DNA of 64,000 bases, from the NCBI GenBank assembly GCA_024516035.1, contig CM044957.1, positions 950,613-1,014,612 of the forward strand, written 5' to 3'. Within the stretch, counting starts at the first letter, position 1. Each line of letters opens with the position of its first letter. Both the position numbers and the translations under genes were made by a program. The notes beneath the pieces were generated by a model. It did not search any database. It saw only the letters and a program-made list of their open reading frames with translations, and was not told the DNA's origin. The stretch is from Bactericera cockerelli. Its lineage: Eukaryota; Arthropoda; Insecta; Hemiptera; Triozidae. Positions 35,111 to 46,744 of this stretch are shown here, piece by piece.

Positions 35111-35991
35111 TTGCATGATTGAGACATATCTACAGGTTGACTCAGATGACTTTTAGCCCATTTAACACAGTGGGGCTTCTTATTACAGTGATTTTTCACC
35201 AACCATGATTAAAACAAACAAGAAGAACAGACATAATCAGGTATAAAAAGAAATAAAGTGGTTTAGTATATTTTGACACTTGGTGAGCAAGCATCCCCAC
35301 CAGTTGGGGCCTTAATGGGAGTTGGGAGGCGTGTTTCTCAAATATAATATTTTGAATATAATAAAATATAATAACAATAATTGTTGATTATAACTAGGAA
35401 CCATGAAGACAAGAATTTCATCAGGATTTGGCTTTATTAGACAAATGAATATAGTATTCAGCATTTTTAAAAAATTTTTGGCATTTTCCTAGCAATAATT
35501 AGAAAAATGAATTTTACTTGGAAGCAAATCATGATAATGATTTGAAAAAATAAATAAAAAAATGTTTGAAGATGGTACCTATATTAGTGGAAATTTACAA
35601 CCCTACAAATATGTGTAGAGCATCTTTTGATATAGAATGTTAGAAAAAAACTTTTTAAAGGAAAAAAAATTGGCAGTTTAGTCACACCAATGTTTTTTAT
35701 GGGGTCCTATATTTCAAAACCTTGAGAAAATGTTGATTATCTATCCATGAACATTTGAACAATATCCCAAAGTTTCAGAAACTTCCAACTTTTATCCACC
35801 AAACCCTACTTTTACTTACCAGTGTAGGTACTGAGCATATCAAGAGTAAAATCAAGAGTAAAAATTAATCAAGAGTAAAAAATATGAAAAAGAGACAGTT
35901 ATACTTGTACCACATAATATTTCTTGTAACAAGGATAGACATTAAGGGTGAAATTTTAAAATAAGGTAGTAAGTACACAATTATTGATTAA
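35111..35991. other. Gene-free AT-rich stretch
   Basis: No exon, RNA gene or clear TE end was recognised in this part of the UBL4A intron. Several phrases echo 34,250-34,450 (for example AATATCCCAAAGTTTC and its complement), so decayed inverted repeats are likely. Confidence 0.4.
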
Positions 35992-37065
35992 CACTTTGTA
36001 CGCCAAGCCCAAAATCATGATTTTCCCCTGAGGCCATGATACAAAGGATTGTCTCTCAATATGTGCGACGTGGCCCCCAGCAAGTTTGTTTTTCATGGGG
36101 GGCCACGTTGCTCATATTTATTATATTTATTTATACAACAAAATACAGGCGGACCCATTGCTAACTATACAATAATTAGTTCCTAGCTATAAAAAACCTA
36201 TTGAAGTATAAAACTAAAAAATATTCAGGTAATAACTAATTAATATTAAAACTAAAAATGGTGAAAAAAATCAATATGTGGTAGGTGAAGTTGTATGAGG
36301 TGGAAGAAAGTTAGTAGTTAAGATCAGGATGTTTAGAAAAGAAATCCTTTATGTCACTGAGAGACACTGTGAAATAGTCCATATGTTCTGAGTATGAGTT
36401 GGTGGACCTTTGAAGTCGTATTAATGGTGAATTTTGAAGGTAGTTAGATCTAACAAAGGGTGGACAAAAAGGAAGAACTTGACGAGTGCCAGCGTGGCCA
36501 GGAACATTAATATTGATGGAAGAAAGTAAATCTGGAGAATTGATTTTACAGTGTAGGATGCCATGGAGTGTGATGATATCATACATTGCCCTCCGTGTAT
36601 GTAAAGGCAGAAGATTTAGTGCATTTTCAACGGTTGCATAGGATTCATCAGGAGTTCTCATTTTAATTGCCAAAGTTTTGAGTGCTCTATGTTGAATTTG
36701 TTCTATTCTTGCGGAGGTATATTTATAGGATGGATTCCATACAGTAGACGAAAATTCAAGTGTACTTCTCACAAGTGAACAATAAAGAATTTTAAATGAA
36801 AGAACATCCTGGAAGTCTCTAGATGACCGGGTTACAAATCCAAGAACTTTTGACGCCTTGGCGCATATAGCATCAATATGGGAATTAAAGGAAAGACTGC
36901 TATCAAAGAGTATGCCAAGATCCCTTACACATGAGGTCCTAAGAATTGGAGTATTATTGAGGTAGTATGTAATATTGAGAGACACTTTGTTACCTCTGTT
37001 TTTGTATTTTAGTTGACTTTATTTTAACGCTGTTGCTCATATTGAGCAACGTGGCGTACAAAGTG
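35992..37065. mobile_element. piggyBac-like MITE with TTAA ends, interrupted by a LINE
   Basis: Perfect 14-bp terminal inverted repeats CACTTTGTACGCCA / TGGCGTACAAAGTG, directly flanked by TTAA at 35,988-35,991 and 37,066-37,069. TTAA is the hallmark target of piggyBac transposons. Without the LINE the element is about 150 bp and contains subterminal GTGGCCCCC / GGGGGCCAC and GTTGCTCA / TGAGCAAC hairpins. Confidence 0.85.
36119..37031 (-). mobile_element. 5'-truncated LINE inserted in the MITE
   Basis: Bounded by a 12-bp TSD GTTGCTCATATT at 36,107-36,118 and 37,032-37,043. The minus-strand ORF 36,311-36,985 is the C-terminal part of a Jockey/CR1-type ORF2: VRDLGILFDSSLSFNSHIDA is the RT thumb motif and STVWNPSYKYTSARIEQIQH follows as usual. 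RT catalytic core and endonuclease are missing. The tail is AT-rich (ATAAATAAATATAATA) rather than pure A. Confidence 0.85.
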
Positions 37066-37093
37066 TTAAAACTTTCTCATTGGTCCTCTAAAG

Positions 37094-37526
37094 CAGCGGT
37101 CGGCAACCTTTTGAACTACGCGGACCCCTAGCTTATCTCTAATTTTTTTAAGGGCCCCCCACATTACAAAAGCGTGGGGGGGGGGGGTGTATGAAAGAAA
37201 AGTAGGTAGATATGTAAATGGTTTCTAAGATTCTTAATGGATTTGGTTCTTTATTGAAACAAGAAAACGAAAATAAAAACAAAAATAAAACGAAAAGAAA
37301 ATTAATCACTGACCTACCACCTACCTAACGCACAAATCAAGGAGAACCAAACTTAATAAACATTCACTATAAATTGGGATTATTGGGATTCCCGACACTC
37401 GGGAGAAACAAGAGAAAATTCACGTTTGAACTTCTTCTTTTTTTAAATCCTGAAATGGCTTCGCGGACCCCCAATTTAGCTCTCGCGGACCCCGGGGGTC
37501 CACGGACCCCAGGTTGCCGACCGCTG
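37094..37526. mobile_element. hAT-type MITE
   Basis: Terminal inverted repeats CAGCGGTCGGCAACCT / AGGTTGCCGACCGCTG with an 8-bp TSD CTCTAAAG at 37,086-37,093 and 37,527-37,534. CAGnGGT ends and an 8-bp TSD are hAT features. The 433-bp element is non-coding, with mirrored GCGGACCCC / GGGGTCCACGG subterminal sequence. Confidence 0.92.
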
Positions 37527-37534
37527 CTCTAAAG

Positions 37535-37860
37535 TCTAGTACATAGTAAAGAAAATTAAGTGGAGTAATGGCCAATGCTGTCATTAACAGAGTTAAAGAA
37601 TATAGTTTAAAATAATTCTAAAAGAAACTTAAATTTGTTTTTTGTTTTTTTTTTTTTTTTTTTTTAATGAAAAGTCTGAACGAGACCAAATGGTCAGCTC
37701 TGGTCAACCAATATTTGAAGAATAAAAATAAGTGATTTTTGGGTTTTTACATTAAAGATATCTAAGTGATTTTTGGGACTCTGGTTTTTACATTAAAGAT
37801 ATCTGTGTGTTTTTACATTTTGCATGGGTGTTTACAATGGTTGAAAATGAAATAAACATT
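37535..37860. other. Gene-free stretch
   Basis: A T-run at about 37,640-37,666 and a short tandem repeat of AAGTGATTTTTGGG...ACATTAAAGATATCT (about 37,728-37,803). No exon seen. Confidence 0.5.
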
Positions 37861-37881
37861 CTATTCTCCTTCTTCTTACAG

Positions 37882-37924
37882 AACCAAAAGCCATGAGCAC
37901 TTGAACTCCAGTCAGGATTTCTAG
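37882..37924 (+). CDS. Candidate 46-residue protein, exon 3 and stop
   Basis: A strong acceptor (TTCTCCTTCTTCTTACAG) is followed, in the phase left by exon 2, by TKSHEHLNSSQDF and a TAG at 37,922. AATAAA follows at 37,934-37,939, only 10 bp after the stop, which may be chance or a polyadenylation signal. Spliced product 46 residues. Alternative: unrelated chance signals in a TE-rich intron. Confidence 0.42.
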
Positions 37925-38300
37925 GTCCGGTCAAATAAAAAGTGAATTTAAGTGACCAGGTCAGCTTTGGTTTGCTTGGTAAAAAAAAACCCCACTTTTA
38001 AGCTCTTTGAAGAACCCACACAAATTGTGAAGAGGCCATCTTAGCCAACTCTCTTGATGTAGTCTTGAAAAAATGAGCTCAAATGTTTTGACTCAGCCAA
38101 ATAATCTCTTAAAAAAGTATGTGCTTTATTATTATTTTTTTTTTTTTTCAACCAATCACAGTTCATTATAATCCCGCATGAGGGATGGTCTTACATCTTT
38201 TCATAAGTGTAAATGTGGATACAGATTTATTTCAAGAATAGTACAAAAATATCAGGTGTTTCTCTTGAGGCTTTCTGCAAGTCCAAATTTTTACACTTAC

Positions 38301-38348
38301 CTCAAGGAATATCTCCTGTCCTTGTAGAACTTTTACTGAAATTTTCAT
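38301..38348 (-). CDS. UBL4A: UBL4A/Get5-like, first coding exon
   Basis: Sixteen codons, MKISVKVLQGQEIFLE, ending in phase 0 at a perfect donor (GAG/GTAAGT, minus strand). It matches the first beta-hairpin of the UBL4A ubiquitin-like domain (MQLTVKALQGRECSLQV). The intron that follows is at least 7.7 kb or holds the unfound exon, and is filled with MITEs and LINE pieces. Confidence 0.8.
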
Positions 38349-38872
38349 GTTGACAGGAGAGTGTGTATCTGTAGGTCCAAAGAATTGATTTTGAACTAAG
38401 CTGATTATAATCAGCCAAGTTAAATTACAACTGTGAGAATAGGTATCTTTTGCTTTACTACAAAATAACATGTAGTTCGATTAGAGATAAAATGTTTTAA
38501 GAATTTTTTTAAGAATTTTTAATTGAAGAGAGGTCTGTTACACTCTGCAGCAAGAATTTCATGATAAAAAATGTAAAGTGTTATTCTTTTAACCAATTCA
38601 ACCATAAGATTTGTTCCTTATGAGCTTAGCAAGAATTATAAGGAAGCTTAATTATCTTCCTTAAGATCCCTGTAAAATTATGTAAAAAAAAGTACAACTT
38701 CTCACTTTTCTGTTTATACTGAATTAATTTTAGATGATTATCAATTATGTGACTCAATTATTATTATTTATTTTATTAAGGCATGTCTCTACTCTGGTTG
38801 AATATGATGAACAACAATGTTGCTCATGTTGATCAACAGTGCAAAATCTCACCAAAATTTTCAATGTAGATG

Positions 38873-39140
38873 CATAGAGTGTAGAATTAAGAAGTGTGGA
38901 AAGTACCCCCCGCTGGCCTACACCATGGTGTCCTCAGCACTAGTATTACAAAGGAGTCTCCTCTCCTCGTCCCTGACAAAATTTCTTTTGGTATCAATTG
39001 TAAACATAAATATATCAAATGTACACATAAACATACATAGACTGCAAGAAATATTCTACTCCTTTGCAATGGTGTTGCGCTATGTGGCGTTTTCATGCAA
39101 CTGGGGTTTGTTTCCTCACTTCTTAATTCTACATGCTATG
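38873..39140. mobile_element. MITE, family CATAG...TGTAGAATTAAG
   Basis: Inverted ends CATAGAGTGTAGAATTAAGA and the inverse of TTAATTCTACATGCTATG. It lies about 0.5 kb upstream of the UBL4A start. A related copy at 49,230-49,728 shares the inner GGAGTCTCCTCTCCTCGTCC and GGAATATTCTACTCCTTTGC blocks. Non-coding; no TSD could be defined. Confidence 0.72.
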
Positions 39141-39561
39141 GTTTTTTTTTACCTACAAGATTCAACATTGAGTTTTCTGAAGTTGGTGTGTGGTGCAACA
39201 TTGAAGAAGAATAATATTTATTTTTTAGACAAATATTCATATTATTAATTACAAATACATACATATATAATTATTAATGATTTTAAAATGAGTAAGGAAG
39301 GCTAACTGCTGCTGCTGTAACAAATTTCTTTTCTTTTTTTTGAAAAAGAAAATTAGGATCTATTTCTCTCTAGACTACTGATTAGGTACTGAAATTACTG
39401 AATATTTCCTGTACAACATAACTTCCTTTGATCTTTACCACCTAGAATTTTTTTGTGTTAAGACTCATTAAATTGTTGATTGACATGTTAATCAACACCT
39501 CCACAAAGTAAGAAACATTCCAGTGGGGACATAGCTTTAGGGGTTTGATGTTGTTTATCAA

Positions 39562-39770
39562 CTGCATAGTCTTATACAACGGGAGTTTCACCCTCTATAA
39601 CCTCTATTTGAAGGAAACTCACAAATCTGTGACCCACAAATCTCACCCAGCCTGAGTTGGGACGGAATGCCAGCATCACGAAGTTTTCACCTCAGTGGAC
39701 ATTGCTTAACTTCGGTGATCCTACGACAACCAGTGCATTCAAATTTCAATGCGCCATCGATGCTGGTTAA
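39562..39770 (-). mobile_element. 5S rRNA-headed SINE, copy 1
   Basis: On the minus strand, GATCACCGAAGTTAAGCAAT at 39,701-39,720 is near-identical to the internal promoter region of eukaryotic 5S rRNA (GATCACCGAAGTTAAGCAAC). It is followed by a body with CCCAACTCAGGCTGGGTGAG and a decayed GAGGGTGAAACTCCCG. Heads of this kind define SINE3-type elements. Confidence 0.75.
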
Positions 39771-40984
39771 GTGGATATATTGGCCATTAATATTGTTACG
39801 ATAATCGATAATCGTCTGGGTTTATCAAAAAAAATAATATTATTTACTTTATATTTTCTTAATAATTGAATTTTCGCGGCACTAACTACAAACTCAACGA
39901 AAGCCGTGTTTTTCTTTTGGATATTTTTTTTTCCAGGTTCGGTATTTCCCGGAGGTATTTCCACTGTGATCATAATATAATTTTGTATATCATAAGCCGT
40001 GTTTTTTTATATAAACATTCCCCCATCACAATTTTTGAATTTTTTATAACTTACTCAATACAGAATAACTTAAATAATACAGAATAACTTAAAGTAGGTA
40101 ATAAAATTTTAAAGAACAATTTTAAAACATAAAGTAATTTAAGTGATGAGTAGTGAGAACTCATTACATTAAAACGCGACATCAACAAATTACAAATCAC
40201 AACACAAAGCTCTAGCGTCCACAAATTGCTCAATAGCTGGAAATCGTTTTAAATCCTTATAGGGGCCCTCAATAATAGGTATATGAGTTTGCGACGGATT
40301 TTAGGTTGTGCTTCCGAGTTTAGGGCCTAAATAGTGCAAATTTTTTGCACTTTTTTTAAAATTGCGCTTATAACTCAAAAGGTATTTATTCTACAGAAAA
40401 TTTTACTCAGTTGATCGAAGGAGCATAAAATTGTGCATCTAATGGCGTTTAAATCATTAAAATAAGTTTAGCCGTTCAGCCGCAATCGCTCCTCAAAGTT
40501 GGGCAATTTTTTCAAACATAACTCAAAATTTGATAATCCTCAACTTTTAACGCCTGTAAGTCAAAAAGAACTGCACCAATTGAAAAATTGAAGAGTATCA
40601 AACTTGTAGAAAATATAATTTTAAATCAAATTCTTTTTGAAATTTGCTTACTCCAGTGCTGAGATATGATTTTTAAACCAAAAGAGTCCCTAGCGCCAAA
40701 TTTTCGCTAAGGCAGTGCAACGCAAGAAACTTCATCTGAACTTTAAAATTATCACATTCTTACAACTTTTCAAGCAAATCTGAACGTAATCTACTGAATT
40801 CAGTCGAATAGGTAATTTAAATTTTTGAGAAACTTGCACTGAATTTTACTAAGATCTGTTTACTGAACATGTGATTTGAAGACAGCAGGCACACTATGGA
40901 GGATGTAACTTGTTTTATATGCGGGAACATTGTGCAAGAAGGAATATTAATAATATAATAATGACAATGCTTTTTCTTTGTGTT
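39771..40984. other. Gene-free stretch, probable decayed TE
   Basis: AT-rich and without exons. 40,280-40,870 contains phrases such as ATAACTCAAAAGG and TGCACTTTTTTTAAAATT typical of old non-coding repeats; no ends found. Confidence 0.4.
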
Positions 40985-40989
40985 ATTAT

Positions 40990-41262
40990 GTCACAATTTT
41001 AGTGGGTAGCGCAGAATCATAGGACTTTGTCAGTTTAATTTACAATATCTTGTATTATTTGTGTGCCTATGATTCTGCCACTAGTCGCTGCTTCACATCA
41101 AAGCAGCTACTCTTTTTTCCTCACGACTCACGAAGTATGAGTGGACCCCGAACATCCAAGTACAGAGCAGAAAAAATCCTACCCCGCTGGGAATTGAACC
41201 CAGGTCACCATGCGTGCAATGCCTAGCGCGCTAACTCACTCGGCCACAGTGACTACAACATA
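40990..41262 (-). mobile_element. tRNA-headed SINE, family B, reverse
   Basis: Best-preserved family B head on the minus strand: GGCCGAGTGAGTTAGCGCGC as A-box region and GGTTCAATTCCC as B box, followed by the family body (AGTAGCTGCTTTGATGTGAA). Confidence 0.75.
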
Positions 41263-41502
41263 TATGTATGCTTGGGCTAAAATTAATAAAATGGCGATTT
41301 TCTAGTAAACTCTGGTAAAAATCCATGGAAGAGAGATTTTTTCTCCTCCCCGAAAACTGGAATATTTTTTATTAGAGTTCACTAGAAAGGAGGGGAAATT
41401 TCCTAATCCAATAAAAAAAAACAGAGATATTCCAAAATGTAAACTCACTGAGATCATTGTTATATGATCTCAGTGTGTAAACTCTAGTAAAGTCTGGTTA
41501 TA

Positions 41503-41640
41503 CAGGGTGGGGCAAAAGTCTGGAAACCCCTGAATAACTTTCGAATGGCTTCTTCGGTAAAATTAAAATTTTGTAAGGTAAACCGGTTAGTGGCAACGTT
41601 CGATAGTGGAGGGTTAGTGTTCTAGGGAATCTAGGGTTAA
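41503..41640. mobile_element. Single terminus of the CAGGGTGGGG family
   Basis: CAGGGTGGGGCAAAAGTCTG followed by AATAACTTTCGAATGGC is nearly the same as the left end at 31,041, but sequence diverges after about 100 bp and no right end follows. Confidence 0.6.
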
Positions 41641-41963
41641 GGATGTTTAGTTGTCCGCCACTGCATGAGGTAAACAAAAAATTCAAATAAAACCAATCAG
41701 AGGCCGGGATTTGTTGAAAGAGGGAACATCAGCTGTTCAAAGTTGGACGCATAAATTTGTTCAATGCGAGATAGGTAAGATTCCCTCTATGTTATATGAT
41801 CTCAATGGGTATTTTCCATGGATTTTTTCTAAATCTATGGTATTTCCAAATATTTCCATTTACTTCCAAATTTAACTTCCCCATTATTCGTGAATAGTGG
41901 GGAAGTTAAACTTGATAAAAAATGGAATTAACCTTTAAAAAAATCTGGTGTAAACATCACACG

Positions 41964-42422
41964 ACTTTCCTTATCCCCCAAAAAGAAGTTGAATTGCGCC
42001 ACTGGTAACTCAATGGTAACAGATAGTTAAAAATCAGTGCCAAATTCGTAATCAGCACCTCAAAATCATTGGATTTGATATGTCGCAACCCCCATCTAGG
42101 GTGAATAATAAAAAAGTTAGTCCAAGGGGGTCCTCCCAAAATACCGGTAAATTGGGGTCGAGTTCCAAAAAGTTTCAAGATATCAAAAAAATGATAAGAG
42201 TAAACCCCTATTACTTTTTTAATCCGAGAAAATATTGGTCTCTAACTTTTTTTGTATCTCTAACCAATTCAAAGAAGCGGCGGTTGCGGCCAATATTTGC
42301 GGCCCTGCGGCCGCATCTTGCGGCCGATTTCAACCAAAAGTTTCGTGGTTCGTCTGGTGTATAAAATTAATTTTCATACCAAATTTCAAGTCTCTAGCTC
42401 TTACCGTTCTCGAGATATCCTG

Positions 42423-42466
<44 letters not shown>

Positions 42467-42614
42467 GACAGACAGACAGACAGACGCACGGACCAATGGC
42501 TGAAAACAACTTTTTTGGTATCCTGATGCTATGATTCGTCCAGAAATGTGAAAAACTGGGTAGGTCAAATTTTCAACGAATACAATACTTTCCTTATTAT
42601 AGGATAAGGAAAGT
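41964..42614. mobile_element. Inverted-repeat element with ACTTTCCTTATCC ends
   Basis: ACTTTCCTTATCC at 41,964-41,976 and its exact inverse at 42,602-42,614. About 650 bp, non-coding, with a run of CGGCCGCAxCTTGCGGCC-type sequence near 42,280-42,330. Confidence 0.6.
42426..42485. repeat. (CA)n-(CAGA)n compound microsatellite
   Basis: About 18 CA units followed by six CAGA/CAGAC units, inside the element at 41,964-42,614, preceded by TTCTCGAGATATCC. Confidence 0.95.
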
Positions 42615-44629
42615 AAAAATGGAAGCAAGAATTTTATAAATCCACTAGCTAGTTACACCCGCCGCTTCGCCAGCCCATCAAACACACACAACGCACACAC
42701 ATCACACCATATACAAAAACACATCACATCATACACAAACCCACGTCACACCATACACACACCCACACACCAAAACAAACCCACCACACACACACAAAAT
42801 GTCAGTTAGGTTTTTTTTTAAAAAAGTGAATATTTTTTGTCGCCCATTAATTTTCTGTCCTTACCCGACGTAGCTCAAGAGAGGCTCATCAGAATTTCCC
42901 AATTGATATGTCAAATGAAAGCTTAAACACTTACCTCAAATGAAAGCTTAAACCCTAAAACTTTCTCGCTTTGAGTTGATAGGTCGTCGCGACCAATTTC
43001 AAGAAAAAATGTCGTTTAGGTCAAAAAACGTGAATATTTTTTTTGCGTCACTCATCCATTTTTTATCCTTACTCATTGTATCATAACCTTAGGGATATCA
43101 CATAACCTAGAAGAATTTCCTGATCCAAACGGACCTACCTATGTGCAAAATTTCAGGTTTTTCGGTCAAACTGTGTGGATTTGTATAAAGAACATCCATA
43201 CATATACAATATATTTACATACCGTTACCGACCCCGGCAGTCCTTGTCTCTTTTTGGGGTGGTACGACTAAGAACACAAGTTAGCGGAATCCTTGCCAAT
43301 GATGCGGTTATATAAATATAGAGTTCGAACTATCAACAAAAAGTTCCAGCAAGCGCCTTAGTGTTTGAGGAAAAGAAATGAGTGTAAATAAATTGAAATA
43401 AATAATTCTTGTACCTTAAATATATTTATTTATTGCTCTCAGAAATGTATGAATACCGACTAAAGCAAATCATTCGAATTTCGCAAGAAAAAGCTTTTGC
43501 TCCTTTTTATGAAAACGGCCCAATATCATTTTTAGTTTCTTATCATTTTGTCAAGGAGGGATGTCTGAATTATGATTTCGAAAGAGTTAATAAACAACCT
43601 TCTGAGGGTCTTGCCTTACTAAAGTGGGTCAATGATTTTTTTCTAATATACTGGTACATACAGGGTCGACGTGTTAGAATAAAAATCGATTTTTCTTGAA
43701 AACTTTAAAAAAGCAAAAACAAGAAGAAAAAGCAATGGATCTCTTGCACTTATTTTATTTTATTGGCTCTATCGAAAGAGTTTATCGTAAGGATTTCCAT
43801 GGTATTTGTTTTACGTTAAACAGTGGAAATATGAAAATATGTTTTTGTAAGTTCTGAATACACGAAACGATTCCTGACAAAATTTCAAAGGGACTTACTT
43901 TATCATGAGCGATAAAGGATTCCAAGCACAGAACATGATGAAATCCTAAGTAGAAAGAAAAGCCCCATAAGAACGTCTGAAAAAACAAACTAGGTAAATA
44001 TGACGTAACAAATCGGCTTTTTTCAATTTGGCATTATTAAAGGGCTTTAGGTCTTTCGCGTTCGTTTTTCGTTATTTTGACCTCAAAAATGCCTTTTCTA
44101 GTATATATTTTCACAGAAAAATGAACTATTGCTATTTTTTTAAATTTTTGTAAGTGACACGTGGTAAAAGCAAGAGGTAAAAAGAAAAAGTCTCAAGGAA
44201 AAAAAGCAATAAAATTGTTCCTTTTCGTATTCGTAATAATTTGCGAGTACTTAGGAGCTATTAATAATAGAAAAAGGTCGGCTTTATGATTAGTTATGTA
44301 CCATTTACTTCCAAAAAAGGAAAAACTTTTTCTATGAAGGAAAAGCCATTGCTCTCAAAACTTTACGATTACCGACTGAAGCAATTCCTTTGAATTTCGC
44401 AAGGAAAAGCTTTTGCTTCTTTTAACGAATACGCCTATTGTGTTTTTTACGTCTTCATTTATAAAAAGATCACAAACTCACAAAGTATAAATCCATCAAA
44501 AACTTACAGGAGTCTTTAGGACACCTAGAAGGGATTAAAAAAATTCCCTCCTAGAAGGCATTTTCGGAAATAGGCGTCTCTTTTGTGTGATTTGTCTACA
44601 CTTTTAGGTACTATACCTACAGGGTGTCC
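42615..44629. other. 2-kb gene-free repeat-rich stretch
   Basis: Contains (CACA)-rich sequence at 42,680-42,800 and a dispersed phrase present twice (about 43,459-43,520 and 44,364-44,430: CGACTxAAGCAA, GAATTTCGCAAG, AAAAGCTTTTGCT). A 96-codon frame at 43,409 starts at a non-ATG codon and spans this repeat, so it is not called. Confidence 0.5.
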
Positions 44630-45440
44630 TATTATAAACCAAACATTCAGATATCTCGAGAACTATTACTTTTTTTGGGACACCTAATATTGACCTTTAC
44701 AGATCTGCTAAGGCTCTCCATCATAATTCAAGGTCAACTTCAGAATTTTCAATAGATTTTTTCAAATAATAATAATATAAAATTATTTATTTGTTTTATT
44801 TTTCATATTTTTTTTAAAAAAATTTTACAGAGGACCCATCCTAAGCCATTTTTATTTGGCTTCTTAGATCACTCTGAATTTAATTAAACTAATCAGTGGA
44901 ACTTTTTTCCCCGGATTTTTAAGGTTGATTTTTTCAACATGAACTTACGTGACGTATTACGTAAAAAAAAGGTCTCGTCATGCTGAATGTGAAAAACAAA
45001 AAATCTCTGAAGGGTATTATTTTTGTTTAAAACATTAGTCTTAAATTACAGTTATCTTATGTAATGGAAATCCTTAAAAATAATTAAGTGAATATGTGAT
45101 TTTTATCATTTTCTTTTCCACATTCAGCTTGACGAGACCTAATCTTTATAGAAAAAACAATTGATCTTAGAAATCCGTGGAATTTTTTAAAAAACTAAAA
45201 GTGTAATGTGAATAGTTAAATTGAAATATAACTATAATAAATTGAAATTTAACTATTCACGACACGGTGAACATGAAATAAAATTTATGTGGATCCACTA
45301 AAAATTCTGAAATTGACCTTGGTTATTTTTATGGAAAACTTTGGTAGATCTGTGAAGGTCATCATAAGATGTACCCTAAATATTTGCTTTCTATCTAAAA
45401 CACGAACTCCATTATTTCTCGAGATATTTGAATAAGTCGT
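44630..45440. mobile_element. Fold-back element near a TACAGGGTGTCC motif
   Basis: Imperfect inverted arms of about 120 bp: left CAGATATCTCGAGAACTATTA and right ATTATTTCTCGAGATATTTG, with ACCTTTACAGATCTGC / GTAGATCTGTGAAGGT further in. A second inner inverted pair is centred on GGTCTCGTCATGCTGAATGT (44,970) and ACATTCAGCTTGACGAGACC (45,120). No coding capacity. Confidence 0.6.
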
Positions 45441-46319
45441 TAATAATGAGACAAAAAAAAATGCTGGAAAAAACACGTAATTTTGCTTCTTTTAGTTAAA
45501 TCGGCAGAGATTAAAAGGAACACTCATATTATTATTGTACAAGAAATTCTCAGAATTTTTTTTCTTCTCAATAACAAGTTTTGGCATTGAATTTCGGGGA
45601 TTTTCATTTTCGTAATACGGTTAAGCATGAATGTATTCCTATATTTATACACTTATCTCGAGATGTGGTTGAATTTGATAGCACCTATGCTATTCATAAT
45701 TCATAAGGCTTTTAATTTCTTATCATGAAGGTAAACTTTCATGGCCACGGTTCAAGAGAATACAAAAGCTCATACAGAATCTGCAGAAGTTCTGTTTTTT
45801 TTTCTGAGTGTCGTCTTTTTGTTTTTTTTTTTAATATCTTTAATATTTTTTAATATTCGAGACCGGTTTTTACCTCTTATTCGCTGTAAACTACTATACT
45901 ATACATGTCATCATTCTTATCTCGACACATGGTGTCTACCAGGTTCGAGGCATGGTGTCTACCAGGTTCGAAATGTCCCGCCCCTGGTATCAAAAAACCT
46001 TGTTTGAAATCATGTCTACCAAAGATGAACTGTCGAGAAATTGGTCCTAGTGTTTCGACAGCCAAACCATAAAAACAATACTGATTCGTCAATTCTTCAT
46101 ATTTCTTCCTCTTCTTTTCACTTACAATTTCTGCTGCTGCGCCAGCCTTTTGTGAGATCTATGTATAGCCGTATTTTTCTCTCTAACCAAAGTTAACCAA
46201 ACGGGAATAAAATGAACCAAACTGGAAGCAAGTCATTTTTCTTTTGGAAGAGGAAAAATTTCAACTTCCAAAGTTAACCAAAATGGAAGTAGAAAATTCT
46301 TGCTTTGGAAAAATACAGC
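45441..46319. other. Gene-free stretch
   Basis: A short tandem duplication CATGGTGTCTACCAGGTTCG occurs at about 45,929 and 45,952. No exon or TE terminus recognised. Confidence 0.5.
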
Positions 46320-46560
46320 TTATGAGGCAGCGAGTGTGTCTCCACAGGTCACGTCCCACTCAAGATGCTGGCCTTTGCTCCAAGGCATAAGTGTCATCCC
46401 GTCCGGTCTTTTTCCGTCGTTGCGGAAATGCCGCATGGTTCTAATGTAGAATGGAGACCGATGGCTGACAATGCTCTGTGGATAATTTGATTGAGTTCCG
46501 AATGGCGCGGGCCGGGCGTGACAAATGGTCCGCGCTCTCGGACTCTCTTCCCCTAAGTAC
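46320..46560 (-). pseudogene. Retroelement C-terminal fragment (KRPDGMTL type)
   Basis: Minus-strand peptide [20 protein letters not shown] followed by [12 protein letters not shown] and a stop matches, from memory, the recurring C-terminal motif KRPDGxTLxPW...LLWDxTxxDTLAxS of a widespread group of reverse-transcriptase ORFs. It may belong with the fragment at 34,953. Noticeably more GC-rich than its surroundings. Confidence 0.55.
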
Positions 46561-46744
46561 GATGGCAATAGTATAAATAAATAATTCTTTGTGTTATTAT
46601 AGGTAACACCATTTTTATTATTATTAAACACTTTATAATTATAATAATTATAGATGTAATAATAGAAAACAGCGTTTTTAACAAAATAATACTCGAAACA
46701 GCTTCAAATTTCAAAAGGAAAAATAAAGGCTGGATAAGGAAAAT

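Noticed and set aside
39701..39720. Functional 5S rRNA gene
   Set aside because: Only the internal promoter region matches; the rest diverges and continues into a SINE body.
43409..43699. 96-codon plus-strand protein
   Set aside because: Starts at a non-ATG codon and covers a dispersed non-coding repeat seen again at about 44,364.
45741..46007. 88-codon frame with a Phe-rich hydrophobic segment
   Set aside because: Composition artefact of a T-rich stretch; no splice sites or homology recognised.
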